Positions 18,268 through 27,575 of a stretch of DNA of 64,000 nucleotides are shown one piece after another. A program made the translations under genes and the position numbers. The notes under the pieces are model-generated. The model was given only the letters and a program-made list of their open reading frames with translations. It was not told the origin of the DNA and searched no databases. Numbering within the stretch: position 1 is the stretch's first letter; the number at the start of each line of letters is the position of its first letter. The stretch spans positions 1,922,001 to 1,986,000 of the forward strand of contig NZ_CP109796.1 of the NCBI RefSeq assembly GCF_038725785.1. Reading direction: 5' to 3'. This stretch comes from Termitidicoccus mucosus. Its GTDB lineage: Bacteria > Verrucomicrobiota > Verrucomicrobiia > Opitutales > Opitutaceae.

Positions 18268-19041
18268 TCACTGGGGCTTGCGCGCCGCCTTTTTCCGTCC
18301 AGGGCCGCTTCCCGCCGCGGACGCCCCCGCCGCCTCCAGCATCGCCTGCTTTATTTCCTCACGGCGTTCCGGAGGAAAGCGGTGCACGGGCACCGAGACG
18401 CTGACGGCCACAAGCGGCTCGCCCATCGAGGCCAGCGGCACGGCGATGCATGCGACCCCGGGAACCGTTTCCTCCTCCTCGGTCGCCCATCCGCGCTCCC
18501 GGGTCGCATCGAGTTCGCTTTTGAGCGCGGCCATGGCGGTGCGGCGCTTTGACGAAGGCAGGGTCGCGCCGATTTTCGCAATCAGGCGTTCGCGCTGCAC
18601 TTCATGAAGATTGGCGACCACCGCCCGGCCAAGCGCGGTGGTATGAAATGCATCCCGCGCGCCGGGTTTCACAATCCAGCGCAATGGCTGCGTCGTCTCC
18701 AGCACGTGCGCATACCGGATATAAATCCCTTCCAACACTCCCAGGTTCACGGTCTCGTCAAACTCGGCGTGGAGGCTTTGCATGAGCGGAAGCGCCTTGT
18801 TGCGCAGGTATTCATCGCGGCCATATTCGCGCAGGGAATTGAGGCGCTCGGAAAGCCGGTAAGAACCGCGTTCCTCCTCCTGCTCGACATACCCCAGATC
18901 CCTGAGGCTTCGCAAGATACGAAACGCGCTTGGTTTCGGCTGGCGGCTTTCTTCCGCCAGTTCGGCGAGACTTAGTGACCGACCCGCGCGGGCAAGCACT
19001 TCAAGGATGGAAAAAGCTTTGTCTAATACTGCGATAGCCAT
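18268..19041 (-). CDS. IclR-family transcriptional regulator
   Basis: A 257-residue regulator with an N-terminal winged helix-turn-helix (about 5-70, with LSLAELAEESRQPKPSAFRIL as recognition region) and a C-terminal effector-binding domain (about 80-240, with a typical PGVACIAVPL strand). IclR proteins sense small carboxylates, uronate or aromatic catabolites. The last 15 residues are a basic tail (GRKKAARK). It lies between the 15-kb degradation operon and the amidohydrolase-SDR-aldolase operon, so it probably controls one or both. A 10-bp sequence just upstream of its start (19067-19076) recurs in the divergent promoter region at 22 kb, a candidate operator and a hint of autoregulation. 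Confidence 0.92.
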   Translation of the reverse strand: MAIAVLDKAFSILEVLARAGRSLSLAELAEESRQPKPSAFRILRSLRDLGYVEQEEERGSYRLSERLNSLREYGRDEYLRNKALPLMQSLHAEFDETVNLGVLEGIYIRYAHVLETTQPLRWIVKPGARDAFHTTALGRAVVANLHEVQRERLIAKIGATLPSSKRRTAMAALKSELDATRERGWATEEEETVPGVACIAVPLASMGEPLVAVSVSVPVHRFPPERREEIKQAMLEAAGASAAGSGPGRKKAARKPQ

Positions 19042-19136
19042 GTTGTTTTCTCTCTTTGAACGCCGCGTTTCGTCAAGTGAAATGATTGTTTAACTTCATT
19101 GTTTATATAGATATTGCGGGAATTATTAATCGAATC
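19042..19136 (-). promoter_or_regulatory. IclR gene upstream region with candidate operator
   Basis: A 95-bp AT-rich gap upstream of the IclR gene. On the minus strand it contains TTGACGAAAC (19067-19076), 25 bp before the ATG, and further upstream a ctatataaac run. The same 10-mer occurs at 22037-22046. There is also an inverted TGAA/TTCA arrangement (GAAGTT to CATTTCAC). This fits an IclR operator but is not proven. Confidence 0.4.
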
Positions 19137-20234
19137 TCATTGTGAGCATCCTCGCGCATCGACGCGCCATCTGGCGGCGACCTCATGGCGCCGGCGCACC
19201 ACCACCTCGTCGGCAAGGTTTACCACGGTGCAGACATGGGCGGGGACGAAGGGCACGCGCTCGCCCACACGCAATGCGTCGGCTCCCGCGCCTGTCACAT
19301 AGCCGTGCTCCTCGTTCACACGCGACACGGAAAAATCCCGTCCATCCGCCGGAAGTGCAAAGATCCCCGCAGGGGTGCGGTCGGATGAAAAGGTCTTGGA
19401 GCCAGCGTCAATCAACGCCAGCCCCGGGGACGGCTTGTCGATCACGGTGGCCAGCACGTGAAGCGCGACTTCGCCGGACCGCATGACACCGGTTACGGCG
19501 GTCAGCGCGAGGTCGCCAAACACATACGCGCCCGGACGGACGGCCTGCACGCGACCGGTGGATCGGGCCGCGACGTCTTGGGCTGTCACGCTGCATCCCG
19601 GCCAGACGGGAAGTCCCGGGTCAATCGCGTCGCGTGCCGCGCAGAGGGATTCAATCATCGTTTCCACCCTTTGGTCGCCAGGCGTGAAAGGCGCGCCGTA
19701 AAACCAGCCTTCGTGCGTATAGAAACCGCGCAGGTCAAGATGCGTGCAGCGCGCAATGACCGCGGCAAGGCGCGCGGCCGCCTTTGCATCCCTCGCCCCT
19801 TCGCGCCCGAGCCCGGTGTCGATCGCCATCATGACCGCGAGTTTGCGCCCGGTGCGCGCGGCCAGATTTTCCAGCGCCCCGGCCTGTTCCCCGCTGGTCG
19901 CGGCCACGCGAAAATCATCGAGCCGCTCGGCCAGCGCGGCAACGCGCGGCGCCTGCCGGGGATCGACCAGGGAGTGAGCGACAAACATCTCCCGCGCGCC
20001 GGAAGCCAGCATCGCCTCCGCCTCGCCGAGTTTGGCGCAGGTCAGGCCGCGCGCACCGGCGGCCAGTTGCCGCGCCGCCACCGGCACGAGTTTATGCGTC
20101 TTGATGTGCGGGCGCAGCTCCACGCCCGCCTCGTCGCATGCGCGTTGCATCCCGAGAATATTGCGGTCGAGCTGTTCCTCATCCACGAGAATCACGGGCG
20201 TCGGCAGGTCGTCGATGGTTTGCGGCGCGGTCAT
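19137..20234 (-). CDS. D-threonine aldolase / D-serine dehydratase-like PLP enzyme (alanine racemase N-fold)
   Basis: A 365-residue fold-type III PLP enzyme. The start at 20234 begins MTAPQTIDDLPTPVILVDE, typical for this family. The upstream frame is noise overlapping the SDR gene. The PLP lysine is in PHIKTHK near residue 43, and the C-terminal metal site HxC is visible in PAHVC. Such enzymes cleave D-threonine or beta-hydroxy-D-amino acids to glycine and an aldehyde, or dehydrate D-serine. The gene lies 10 bp after an SDR and in the same operon as an amidohydrolase, facing an aminotransferase-M81-RidA operon. Together they suggest catabolism of a hydroxylated D-amino acid or amino-sugar derivative. 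The exact substrate is unknown. Confidence 0.85.
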   Translation of the reverse strand: MTAPQTIDDLPTPVILVDEEQLDRNILGMQRACDEAGVELRPHIKTHKLVPVAARQLAAGARGLTCAKLGEAEAMLASGAREMFVAHSLVDPRQAPRVAALAERLDDFRVAATSGEQAGALENLAARTGRKLAVMMAIDTGLGREGARDAKAAARLAAVIARCTHLDLRGFYTHEGWFYGAPFTPGDQRVETMIESLCAARDAIDPGLPVWPGCSVTAQDVAARSTGRVQAVRPGAYVFGDLALTAVTGVMRSGEVALHVLATVIDKPSPGLALIDAGSKTFSSDRTPAGIFALPADGRDFSVSRVNEEHGYVTGAGADALRVGERVPFVPAHVCTVVNLADEVVVRRRHEVAARWRVDARGCSQ

Positions 20235-20244
20235 GAGAGGGAGG

Positions 20245-20994
20245 TCACATTTTTCCAATTTGCCCGACCGTGAGGCCGCCATCGACGACAATGACCTGCC
20301 CGGTGATATACGACGCGGCGGGCGAGAGCAGAAACGCCGCCGCGCCGGCGCAGTCCTCCGGACGTCCGATGCGCCCCAACAGGGTTTTCTTTTCATAGTG
20401 GCGCTCCTTCTCCGGCTGCGCCTTCAGCCAGGGCGTGGTGAGCTGCGTGTAGATCAGGCCGGGGGCGAGTCCGTTGACGCGGATGTTGTGCGGGGCGAGC
20501 GCCTGCGCGAGGGAGCGGGCAAGCATGACGAGACCGGCCTTCGACGTGTCGTAAACCGTGCAGCCATCCTCCGGCTGGAAGCCGTTGGTCGAGGAAACAA
20601 TCACGACCGCGCCCGGGCGTTTCCGCTCCACCAGCGCCCGCGCAAAACATTGCACCAGGAAATACACCGAGCGCAGGTTGATGGACATCACGCGGTCCCA
20701 CTCCTCCGGCGTGATTTTCAGGAAATCGCCGTCGCTCGGCACGCCGGCGTTGCACACCAGCAAATCCAGTCCGGGCTTCTCGCGCAACGCGGCCTCGAGC
20801 ACCGCGGCCGGCGCGCCTACCGCGGAAAGATCCCCCTGCACGAACGCCGCCCCGCCGGGCATGTCCGCAGGGCGCCCGGTGTTGCCGTGAAACACCACTT
20901 GCGCGCCGGCTTCGAGCAGGCCGAGACCGATGGCATGGCCGATGCCTTTCGACGAGCCGGTGACGAGGGCGGTGTTATGAGCGAGCGAGAACAT
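20245..20994 (-). CDS. short-chain dehydrogenase/reductase (SDR)
   Basis: A 249-residue classical SDR. The start at 20994 opens with the NAD(P) motif TGSSKGIG (about 12-19), overlapping the end of the amidohydrolase gene by 20 bp. The NAG motif (CNAG), the catalytic Ser pair (VSSTNG) and Tyr-x-x-x-Lys (YDTSK) are all present, and the C-terminal GQVIVVDGG is standard. It probably oxidises a hydroxy group of an intermediate in the pathway of its operon, between the amidohydrolase and the aldolase-like enzyme. 3-oxoacyl-ACP reductase-like SDRs are similar in sequence, but the context speaks for catabolism. Confidence 0.9.
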   Translation of the reverse strand: MFSLAHNTALVTGSSKGIGHAIGLGLLEAGAQVVFHGNTGRPADMPGGAAFVQGDLSAVGAPAAVLEAALREKPGLDLLVCNAGVPSDGDFLKITPEEWDRVMSINLRSVYFLVQCFARALVERKRPGAVVIVSSTNGFQPEDGCTVYDTSKAGLVMLARSLAQALAPHNIRVNGLAPGLIYTQLTTPWLKAQPEKERHYEKKTLLGRIGRPEDCAGAAAFLLSPAASYITGQVIVVDGGLTVGQIGKM

Positions 20995-21949
20995 GCTCGT
21001 CCCGGAGCTGGAGCAGGGAAAGGAGGTTGTCATGTGCGATGGCGGTGATGGTTTTTTCAGGAAGCGCGCGCAGGCAGGCGATTTCTTCCTCATAAGTGCT
21101 GCGGAGGGAAACAAGCCCCGCCTCCCCGCTGGCCACGAAGGTCTGGAAAGGCGTGTCGGAACCCCAGATCAGTTTCGTTGGATAGCGTTGCGCAAGCACG
21201 GCGAGCACGGCCGCGGGATCCCGGTAATCCGCCTCCAGCCGGCGTTCCGGCGCGGCAACGAATTCCATCTCCCGGGCCGCACCCTGGCAGTGGATGCGAT
21301 GCGCGGAGCAATCGAACCACGTGTTGGGCAGCTCCGCCACGCGATCGAGATAAACGCGGTCGAACCGGCACGAATGCGCGAGGCAGAATCTTACCCCCGG
21401 GACGGACTCGGCGACCCGCAGGATCGACCCTGCGCCCGACCACGGATCATTGGCGATGACGCTGGAGTGGATGAGAAAGGGCAGGTTCAGTTCCTCCGCA
21501 AATTCCAAAAAACAACGCCCCGTGCCAAGCAGCCCGGTGATGTCGGACTGGATCATCGTCGCCTGTATTTTCAATCCGTAAAACGGAAACTCCCGGTGCA
21601 GCTCCCGCAGCCGGGCCGCCTGCGCCCCCGGCTCGCGCGCCGGATCGAGCATGACAAACGGAAGCGTCAGCCTGCCCAGATCGGGAAACATTTCATATAT
21701 TTCCCGCAGCATCCGCTCGTTTTCAAATGCGTAGGGAATCCGCTCCGGCCCGCCGGGGACGAGCCGCCCCGCGCGCATCGCGTTCATATCGAACCACGCA
21801 TGGGCCACCATGGGAAACACGACCCAGCGGTCCACCCCGTGGCGGCGGCCCCCGGTGACGAGGGCGGGCAGGTCCTGCCCGTAGGGATAATAGCCGTTCA
21901 GGTAGAAAAAAAGATCCGCGCCGATATGGTTGTGACAGTCGATGATCAT
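20975..21949 (-). CDS. amidohydrolase-family metal-dependent hydrolase
   Basis: A 324-residue amidohydrolase_2-type TIM barrel. The start at 21949 begins [10 protein letters not shown], where the HxH pair binds the metal. A longer frame upstream is not needed. Other expected features are a His in AHSCRFDR, a barrel-end WGSDTP motif with the catalytic Asp, and a C-terminal helix ending in NLLSLLQL. Family members include 2-pyrone-4,6-dicarboxylate lactonase, L-fuconolactonase and gamma-resorcylate decarboxylase types, so lactone hydrolysis of a sugar acid is a good guess here. It is the promoter-proximal gene of the minus-strand amidohydrolase-SDR-aldolase operon, divergent from the aminotransferase operon. 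Confidence 0.85.
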   Translation of the reverse strand: MIIDCHNHIGADLFFYLNGYYPYGQDLPALVTGGRRHGVDRWVVFPMVAHAWFDMNAMRAGRLVPGGPERIPYAFENERMLREIYEMFPDLGRLTLPFVMLDPAREPGAQAARLRELHREFPFYGLKIQATMIQSDITGLLGTGRCFLEFAEELNLPFLIHSSVIANDPWSGAGSILRVAESVPGVRFCLAHSCRFDRVYLDRVAELPNTWFDCSAHRIHCQGAAREMEFVAAPERRLEADYRDPAAVLAVLAQRYPTKLIWGSDTPFQTFVASGEAGLVSLRSTYEEEIACLRALPEKTITAIAHDNLLSLLQLRDEHVLARS

Positions 21950-22131
21950 GCGGGCTGGTGATGAATGTTTCGCCGTGGTCCGGGGCGTGTTGCGAGCCAC
22001 CGTTGGCATTATTTTCGATCTCGGCAAGTATTTTGTTTGACGAAACTGAAATTTCATATTGTGAAACTAAATGGAAACAAAAACGCCGCTCCGTCCGCGC
22101 CGGCGCCAATCTTGTTCCAACCCCGCAAATC
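21950..22131. promoter_or_regulatory. divergent promoter/operator region between two catabolic operons
   Basis: A 182-bp AT-rich gap between divergent start codons at 21949 (minus) and 22132 (plus). It holds TTGACGAAAC at 22037-22046, shared with the IclR upstream region, directly followed by the perfect palindrome TGAAATTTCA (22047-22056) and then TGTGAAAC. TTGACG could also serve as a plus-strand -35 box, but no good -10 follows at 16-18 bp. The arrangement suggests one operator controlling both operons. Confidence 0.5.
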
Positions 22132-23502
22132 ATGCCTTATACATTCAACCGTTCGCAGGAATTATTTCAACGCGCCCAGAAAAGCATCGCCGGTGGCGTC
22201 AACAGCGGCATCCGCAAAATGGAAGCCCCCGTCCCGCTCTATTTCGAACGCGGGGAAGGGCCCTTCCTTTGGGACGTGGACGGCAACCACTACCTTGACT
22301 TTCAACTCGGCCAGGGAGCCATCCTCTACGGCCACGCCCCGGCGGGCATGGCGGAGGCCATCGCCGCGCAAGCCCGGCTCGGCACGCACTGGGCCGCGCA
22401 AAGCCGCCTGGAGATTGAAGTCGCCGAGCGGCTGCAATCCATGATCCCGTCGGCCGAACTTGCGCGCTTCAACAACTGCGCGACCGAGGTGGTCATGGCG
22501 GCGTTCCGTCTCGCCCGGGCGCACACGGGCCGCCCGCTGATCCTGCGCTTCGAGGGGCATTATCACGGATGGAGCGACGAGGGCACGGTCAGCGCCGGCA
22601 CCCCGCCGTCAAGCTGGGGGGATGACGAGGCCCCCGCCAGTTTCCATGCCAGCCAGGGAGTGATTCCTTCCGTGCCGGAACAATTTGTGGTCGCCCGCTG
22701 GAACGATCCGGAGCACCTCCGCCGCCGCGTCGATGCTCATCGCGGAAAAATCGCCGCCATCGTCTTCGAGCCCGTCGGTTGCAACACCTGCTGCCTCGAG
22801 CCCGTCCCCGGCATGATGTCGGCCATCCGCGAATTATGCGACCGCGACGGCATGTTGATGATCGCCGACGAAACCATCACCGGGTTCCGCTTCGGCGCGG
22901 GCGGCGCGCAGCGCTGGCTGGGCATCAGCCCCGACCTCACCATCATGGGCAAGGCCATCGGCGGCGGCACGCCGTTTGCCGCGCTCGCCGGCACCCGCGC
23001 CGCCATGGCGTGCATCACCTCGGGCGAGGTGATGCACGCCGGCACCCTCAATGCCAACCCGCTCTGCCTGGCCGCCTCCAAATGGTGCCTCGACCAAATC
23101 ATCGCGCTCGGCGACGGGCATCCGGACGGGCTGTGCAGGCTGGGGAAACGCCTGATGGCCGGACTCGTGAAACTGGCCCGCGAAAACGGCATTCCCTTGC
23201 ATCCGCAGGGACCGGGAATGATTTTCCACGCCGTGATGCTGAAACCCGGCGCGACCGAAGGCCCGGTGATCGATTACCGTGATTACATGCGACGCCATGA
23301 CGCCGCGCGCTGGGCGCACCTGCGTCGCTGCCTGCTGGAGGAGGGCGTGCGCGCCATCGAACGCGGCCTCTGGTCGATCAGCCTCGCGCATCGCGACGAG
23401 CACATCGAGGAGGCGTTGCACCGCGCGGCCATCGCTTTCAAACGTCACGCCGCCGAATGGGCGGTAAACGCGGTTCCCTCCGTGCCGGCGATGGCCAAAT
23501 AA
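22132..23502 (+). CDS. class III aminotransferase (glutamate-1-semialdehyde aminomutase-like)
   Basis: A 456-residue fold-type I PLP enzyme. The start at 22132 begins MPYTFNRSQELFQRAQ, as in GSA-aminomutase-like proteins. The PLP lysine is K274 in IMGKAIGGG, with the Asp of ADETITGFR (about 246) contacting the cofactor nitrogen. Although similar to HemL, its place as first gene of an operon with an M81 peptidase and RidA, next to a D-amino-acid-type enzyme, argues for a catabolic transaminase rather than tetrapyrrole synthesis. It would move an amino group from a product of the pathway to an oxo acid. RidA downstream fits, since such PLP chemistry releases enamine/imine intermediates. Confidence 0.88.
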   Translation: MPYTFNRSQELFQRAQKSIAGGVNSGIRKMEAPVPLYFERGEGPFLWDVDGNHYLDFQLGQGAILYGHAPAGMAEAIAAQARLGTHWAAQSRLEIEVAERLQSMIPSAELARFNNCATEVVMAAFRLARAHTGRPLILRFEGHYHGWSDEGTVSAGTPPSSWGDDEAPASFHASQGVIPSVPEQFVVARWNDPEHLRRRVDAHRGKIAAIVFEPVGCNTCCLEPVPGMMSAIRELCDRDGMLMIADETITGFRFGAGGAQRWLGISPDLTIMGKAIGGGTPFAALAGTRAAMACITSGEVMHAGTLNANPLCLAASKWCLDQIIALGDGHPDGLCRLGKRLMAGLVKLARENGIPLHPQGPGMIFHAVMLKPGATEGPVIDYRDYMRRHDAARWAHLRRCLLEEGVRAIERGLWSISLAHRDEHIEEALHRAAIAFKRHAAEWAVNAVPSVPAMAK

Positions 23503-23516
23503 GCAATCCCGATCAC

Positions 23517-25031
23517 ATGAAAAGACCTCGCATCCTCTACGCCGGGCTGTTTCACGAGACCAACAGTTTCGTGGACCAGCCGACGCACTGGGGCGATTTC
23601 AACGTGTCACGCGGCGCGGCGATCCTCGCCAAGGAAGGCGACGCCTCCGTCACCGACGGTTTTCTCACGGAAGCGCGCAAAGCGTTCTTTGACGTCATCC
23701 CGACCATTGACGCCTGGGCGCTGCCCGGCGGCACCGTGCGGGACACGGCATTTGAGAATTTCTGGAACGAGTTCGAAACCGCCGCCAGACCCGCGCTCGC
23801 CGACGGTGTGGACGGGATCTTTCTTGTCCTGCACGGCGCGATGGCGACGGAAAGCCACGCCGATGCGGAAGGCGAGTTTTTGCGCCGCCTGCGGACGCTG
23901 CCGGGCGCCGCATCGACGCCGGTTTTCGGCGTGCTCGATCTCCACGCCAACGTGACGGAGGCCATGTGCCGCCACGCCAACGCCCTCGTCTGCTACCGGG
24001 AGAATCCCCACATCGACGCCTGCGAGACCGGGCGGCGCGCGACCGCGCTCCTTCGGCGCTGCATCGACGAAGGCCGCGTGCCGCACATGGCATGGTGCCA
24101 CCCGCCGATGATGTGGGCGCCGCCCGCCACGGGCACTGGCGACGAGCCGATGCGCGCACTCACCCAATTCGCCCGGGCCATCGAAACCGCCAACCCCTCG
24201 GTGTGGACCTGCAACATCGCGGCCGGATTTTCCTTTGCCGATACGCCCGACACAGGCGTGTCCGTCAGCATCATCACAACCGGCCCGCGGGATGCCGGCT
24301 GCAATCTGGCCGCCGAGGGCGCGAGACTGGCCTGGACGCTTCGCGAAAAGGGACGCATCGCGTATCCGGATGTCGATACGCTGATCGCGGACATCGTCCG
24401 GAATCCGCCGATACCGGGAGAAAAACCCGTCTTGCTGGTCGATCCGTCCGACAACATCGGCGGCGGCGCGCCCGGCGATTGCACCGGCGTGATGCGCGCC
24501 CTCCTGCGCCACCGCGTGCCCCGCGCCCTGGTTGTGATCAACGATCCGCTTTCGGTGCGCGCGCTTTCCGAAACCTCGCCCGGCGATATCAGCACGCTCG
24601 AAATCGGCGGACGCGGATCGCGCTTCGACGAAGGCCCCGTGAAACTTGAGGCCACCCTGGTCTCGCGCGGTGACGGACGTTTTGCCCTTGAGGATAAACA
24701 AAGTCATCTCGCGGCCATGAGCGGATCCCAGTTCGACATGGGACCTTGCGCGGTGGTGAAAAGCGGCGGATTGACGCTGCTGCTCACCAGCAGGAAAACG
24801 CCTCCCTTTGATCTCGGCCAGTTGCGCAGCCAAGGCCTGGAGCCGCTGGACTTTGCATTCATCGGCGTGAAAGCGGCCGTCGCCCACCGGCGCGCCTACG
24901 ATAAAATTTCCAGCCGCTCCCTTTACGTCGACGCCCCCGGCCCCTGCACTTGCGACCTTGCCCGCCTGCCTTGGCGGCGTCTTCACCGTCCGTGCTGGCC
25001 GATTGATCCATCCGCGCAATTTCCCATCTGA
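23517..25031 (+). CDS. M81 family metallopeptidase (MlrC-like)
   Basis: A 504-residue protein. The start at 23517 gives the family hallmark ILYAGLFHETNSF near the N-terminus. HGAM and DLHAN motifs follow (zinc-binding residues), and the C-terminal MlrC domain begins near LLVDPSDNIGGG. MlrC of sphingomonads finishes microcystin breakdown, but most family members sit in small-molecule catabolic clusters and probably hydrolyse amide bonds of modified amino acids. Here it lies 14 bp after the aminotransferase and 6 bp before RidA. The last about 30 residues are slightly Arg/Pro-rich and less conserved. Substrate unknown. Confidence 0.9.
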   Translation: MKRPRILYAGLFHETNSFVDQPTHWGDFNVSRGAAILAKEGDASVTDGFLTEARKAFFDVIPTIDAWALPGGTVRDTAFENFWNEFETAARPALADGVDGIFLVLHGAMATESHADAEGEFLRRLRTLPGAASTPVFGVLDLHANVTEAMCRHANALVCYRENPHIDACETGRRATALLRRCIDEGRVPHMAWCHPPMMWAPPATGTGDEPMRALTQFARAIETANPSVWTCNIAAGFSFADTPDTGVSVSIITTGPRDAGCNLAAEGARLAWTLREKGRIAYPDVDTLIADIVRNPPIPGEKPVLLVDPSDNIGGGAPGDCTGVMRALLRHRVPRALVVINDPLSVRALSETSPGDISTLEIGGRGSRFDEGPVKLEATLVSRGDGRFALEDKQSHLAAMSGSQFDMGPCAVVKSGGLTLLLTSRKTPPFDLGQLRSQGLEPLDFAFIGVKAAVAHRRAYDKISSRSLYVDAPGPCTCDLARLPWRRLHRPCWPIDPSAQFPI

Positions 25032-25037
25032 TCCTGC

Positions 25038-25424
25038 ATGAGCCATATCACCGTTTCGTATCCAAAGGATAAAAACACACCCGTCTCCCACCTGCCGTTC
25101 AGCCCGGCGGTGCGCGCCGGCGATCTTATTTTTGTCTCCGGCCAGGCGTCGGTTGATGCCTCCGGCAATTTGATGCCCGGTTCATTCGAAAGCGAATTCA
25201 GGCGCTCGGTCGAAAACCTGCAAAAAGTCCTGAAATCTGCGGGCAGCGACCTGGGGCACGTCATCCAGACCCGCAACTACGTGCGCGACCCGGCTGATCT
25301 TCCCGAGTTTAACCGGCTGTATCGCGAATATTTTTTCGCGCCCCACCCGGCGCGCACCACCATCACCCACTGCCTGCCTGAAACACTGCATTTCGAGATC
25401 GAATGCATCGCCGTTCCCGCGTGA
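25038..25424 (+). CDS. RidA family enamine/imine deaminase
   Basis: A 128-residue YjgF/YER057c/UK114 protein. The residues that make RidA members active deaminases are visible: R106 (in HPARTTI) and E122 near the C-terminus (EIECIAV). The central SGQASVD and LQKVLKSAGS segments are typical. RidA removes reactive 2-aminoacrylate-type enamines made by PLP enzymes, matching the aminotransferase two genes upstream and the D-threonine-aldolase-like enzyme in the divergent operon. The gene is 6 bp behind the M81 gene and followed by a 64-bp gap before a DUF4838 gene. Confidence 0.93.
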   Translation: MSHITVSYPKDKNTPVSHLPFSPAVRAGDLIFVSGQASVDASGNLMPGSFESEFRRSVENLQKVLKSAGSDLGHVIQTRNYVRDPADLPEFNRLYREYFFAPHPARTTITHCLPETLHFEIECIAVPA

Positions 25425-25488
25425 ACCCGGGAAGGAATCACGTCAATGTCCACTGCCTTTCCCAATCCGGGATAACCTCAATAATATT

Positions 25489-27531
25489 ATGAAGCCTCGC
25501 AAATCCATCATCACCGCCGCGCTGATTCTCATGGTCAGCTTGCTTTCCCCCCTCGACGCCGCCGAAAAAAATATCACTGTGGATTTTGAACGGTGCATGA
25601 TTGTCATTCCCAACAAACGGAATGAGGTGGTCAAATATGCAATCGACGAACTGGCGGCCCATATAAAATTGATCAGCGGCGTGGATGTCCCCATCGCCAA
25701 GAAAGCGGAAAAGGGAAAGTTCCCCATTTATGTCGGCATCCAGTTTCCGGACGACAAGACTGAGTTCAAGACCGAGGAGGCTCGCTGGGTGCTCACCCCG
25801 AACAAAGGCATTTATCTCTACGGCCGGGACAAAATCGGCGGGAAAAAAGAGGCGATCAAAACCTACAAGGACGCCGCCCTTTCCTCCGGCACGGAGGCGG
25901 GCACGCTGTTCGCCGTGTATGAATTTCTGGAAAACGTCCTCGGCATCCGCTGGGTCGAACCGGGACCGAAAGGCACCGCTTGCACGCCGGCCAAATCCTT
26001 TTCCTACACGCCCTCGGCCGGCTCGTATAAACCGCAGCTTATCCAGCGCCACATGCGCGCGGCCTATAGCGAAAACTTCCGGGCGCGCGCGATTGCGGAC
26101 GGATTCATCCCGGCGGATCTTCAACTAAGCGGCGAGGAGTTCGCACAACGCCAGGACGACGAGCAGGTATGGCGCCGCCGCATGCGCATGGGCAGGCCGA
26201 CCGTGAACTTCACCTACGGTCACGCCTTCACCAAGTGGTGGGACAAATACGGCCACACGCACCCGGAGTATTTCGCGCTGAACAAGAATGGCAAGCGCGC
26301 CCCCATGGGGGCCAAACGGGCCGACCGCATAAAGATGTGCGTGAGCAACCCCGCCCTGATCAAGCAAATCGTGGACGATCATTTCGCCACCAGCAAGGGG
26401 CTGGTGATCAATGCCTGCGAAAACGACAGCCGCGACTTCTGCACCTGCGACAACTGCAAGGCGCTCGACGTCGTCCTGCCCGGCGAGGAAAACCTCGCCA
26501 TCGATGACCGCATGCTCACCGACCGCTACGTGCATTTTGTCAACGCCGTGCTGCGCGAGGCCAAAAAGCGCGATCCGAGAATGCAGGTGGCGTTTTATTT
26601 CTACAGCCGCTACAACGAGCCGCCGCGCCGCGAAAAACTCGACGACGGCACCATCATATTCCTGCTGCCCAACCTCGGCGACCAGATGGATTTCAACAAA
26701 TATTGCGACGACTGGAACAAGGCCGGCGCGCGCATCGTTTTCATGCGCCCCAATGACCTGAACCAGGACACCGGCCTGCCGCACGGGTTTGAGGAAAAAA
26801 TGTTCTCCAAGCTCAAAATAGCGAACAATCACTTCAGCCTCCGCGGCACGGATTATGACATATGCTACGGTTTCTGGCCTGTTTCCGGAGTCGCGAATTA
26901 TATCATGGCGCGCGGATTTTACCGCCCCGAACGCAGCTTCGAGAACTGGAATGACGAATACTGCGGCGTTTTTGGCGAGGCGTCCGGGGACATGAAGAAC
27001 TACTATGCCTACTGGCGCCAGATATGGAACAAGCGCATAGACGCCAACATGGAACTGATTCAGAAACTGACGGGGGCGGGCAAGCTCCTGCTCCGCACAA
27101 GAATCTCGCACCTCACCGACTTGCTCTATGATGAAAGTGACTTCGACAAGACAGACGCGTTCCTCGGAAACGCCCTTAAACGAAATCTCACGGCATGGCA
27201 AAAGGACAGGATCGAAAACATGCAGCTCGCCAACCAGCACAGCCGCCTGAAATACCGCGCCATGTGCGCCAACCGACTGGCCGCCACCGCAACCGTGGAA
27301 GAACAGAAAGAAACCGCGCAGGCCCTTTATGATTTCCGCAGACGGCACAGGCTCGATTTGAACATCAATTGGGAACAATTGATCTATCTTGAAAATCGTT
27401 ATGAAGACAATGCCGGTCTCATGCGTCTGCTCGGGACGGAATCGGCCGACAAGAACCTGCGCACTTACTGGCTGGAAACCGAGGCGAAATTTAATGAAAC
27501 ACGAGGCAACTATAACACACCCCTGCGCTGA
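25489..27531 (+). CDS. secreted DUF4838 domain protein
   Basis: A 680-residue protein with a clear signal peptide (1-24, ending LLSPLDAAE). It is a close paralogue of the DUF4838 region of the 1264-residue protein at 8.4-12.2 kb: both share GHAFTKWW/GHAFTQWW, the C-x-C-x-x-C motif (FCTCDNCKALD), a GEENL run and the NDL-QDTG segment. It lacks the TIG, Ig and NHL modules and the C-terminal tag, so it is probably soluble in the periplasm or released. Family function is not established. The local set of pectate lyase, polygalacturonase and sulfatases suggests action on uronate-rich glycans. Its codons favour AT more than the housekeeping genes in this window. Confidence 0.88.
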   Translation: MKPRKSIITAALILMVSLLSPLDAAEKNITVDFERCMIVIPNKRNEVVKYAIDELAAHIKLISGVDVPIAKKAEKGKFPIYVGIQFPDDKTEFKTEEARWVLTPNKGIYLYGRDKIGGKKEAIKTYKDAALSSGTEAGTLFAVYEFLENVLGIRWVEPGPKGTACTPAKSFSYTPSAGSYKPQLIQRHMRAAYSENFRARAIADGFIPADLQLSGEEFAQRQDDEQVWRRRMRMGRPTVNFTYGHAFTKWWDKYGHTHPEYFALNKNGKRAPMGAKRADRIKMCVSNPALIKQIVDDHFATSKGLVINACENDSRDFCTCDNCKALDVVLPGEENLAIDDRMLTDRYVHFVNAVLREAKKRDPRMQVAFYFYSRYNEPPRREKLDDGTIIFLLPNLGDQMDFNKYCDDWNKAGARIVFMRPNDLNQDTGLPHGFEEKMFSKLKIANNHFSLRGTDYDICYGFWPVSGVANYIMARGFYRPERSFENWNDEYCGVFGEASGDMKNYYAYWRQIWNKRIDANMELIQKLTGAGKLLLRTRISHLTDLLYDESDFDKTDAFLGNALKRNLTAWQKDRIENMQLANQHSRLKYRAMCANRLAATATVEEQKETAQALYDFRRRHRLDLNINWEQLIYLENRYEDNAGLMRLLGTESADKNLRTYWLETEAKFNETRGNYNTPLR

Positions 27532-27575
27532 ACCGTCTTCACACCCAGTGTGCATATATTCCACCATTTAATCGC

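Noticed and set aside
22037-22065. Standard sigma-70 promoter for the aminotransferase operon (TTGACG as -35)
   Set aside because: No acceptable -10 box at 16-18 bp; the repeated occurrence of the 10-mer upstream of the IclR gene fits an operator better.
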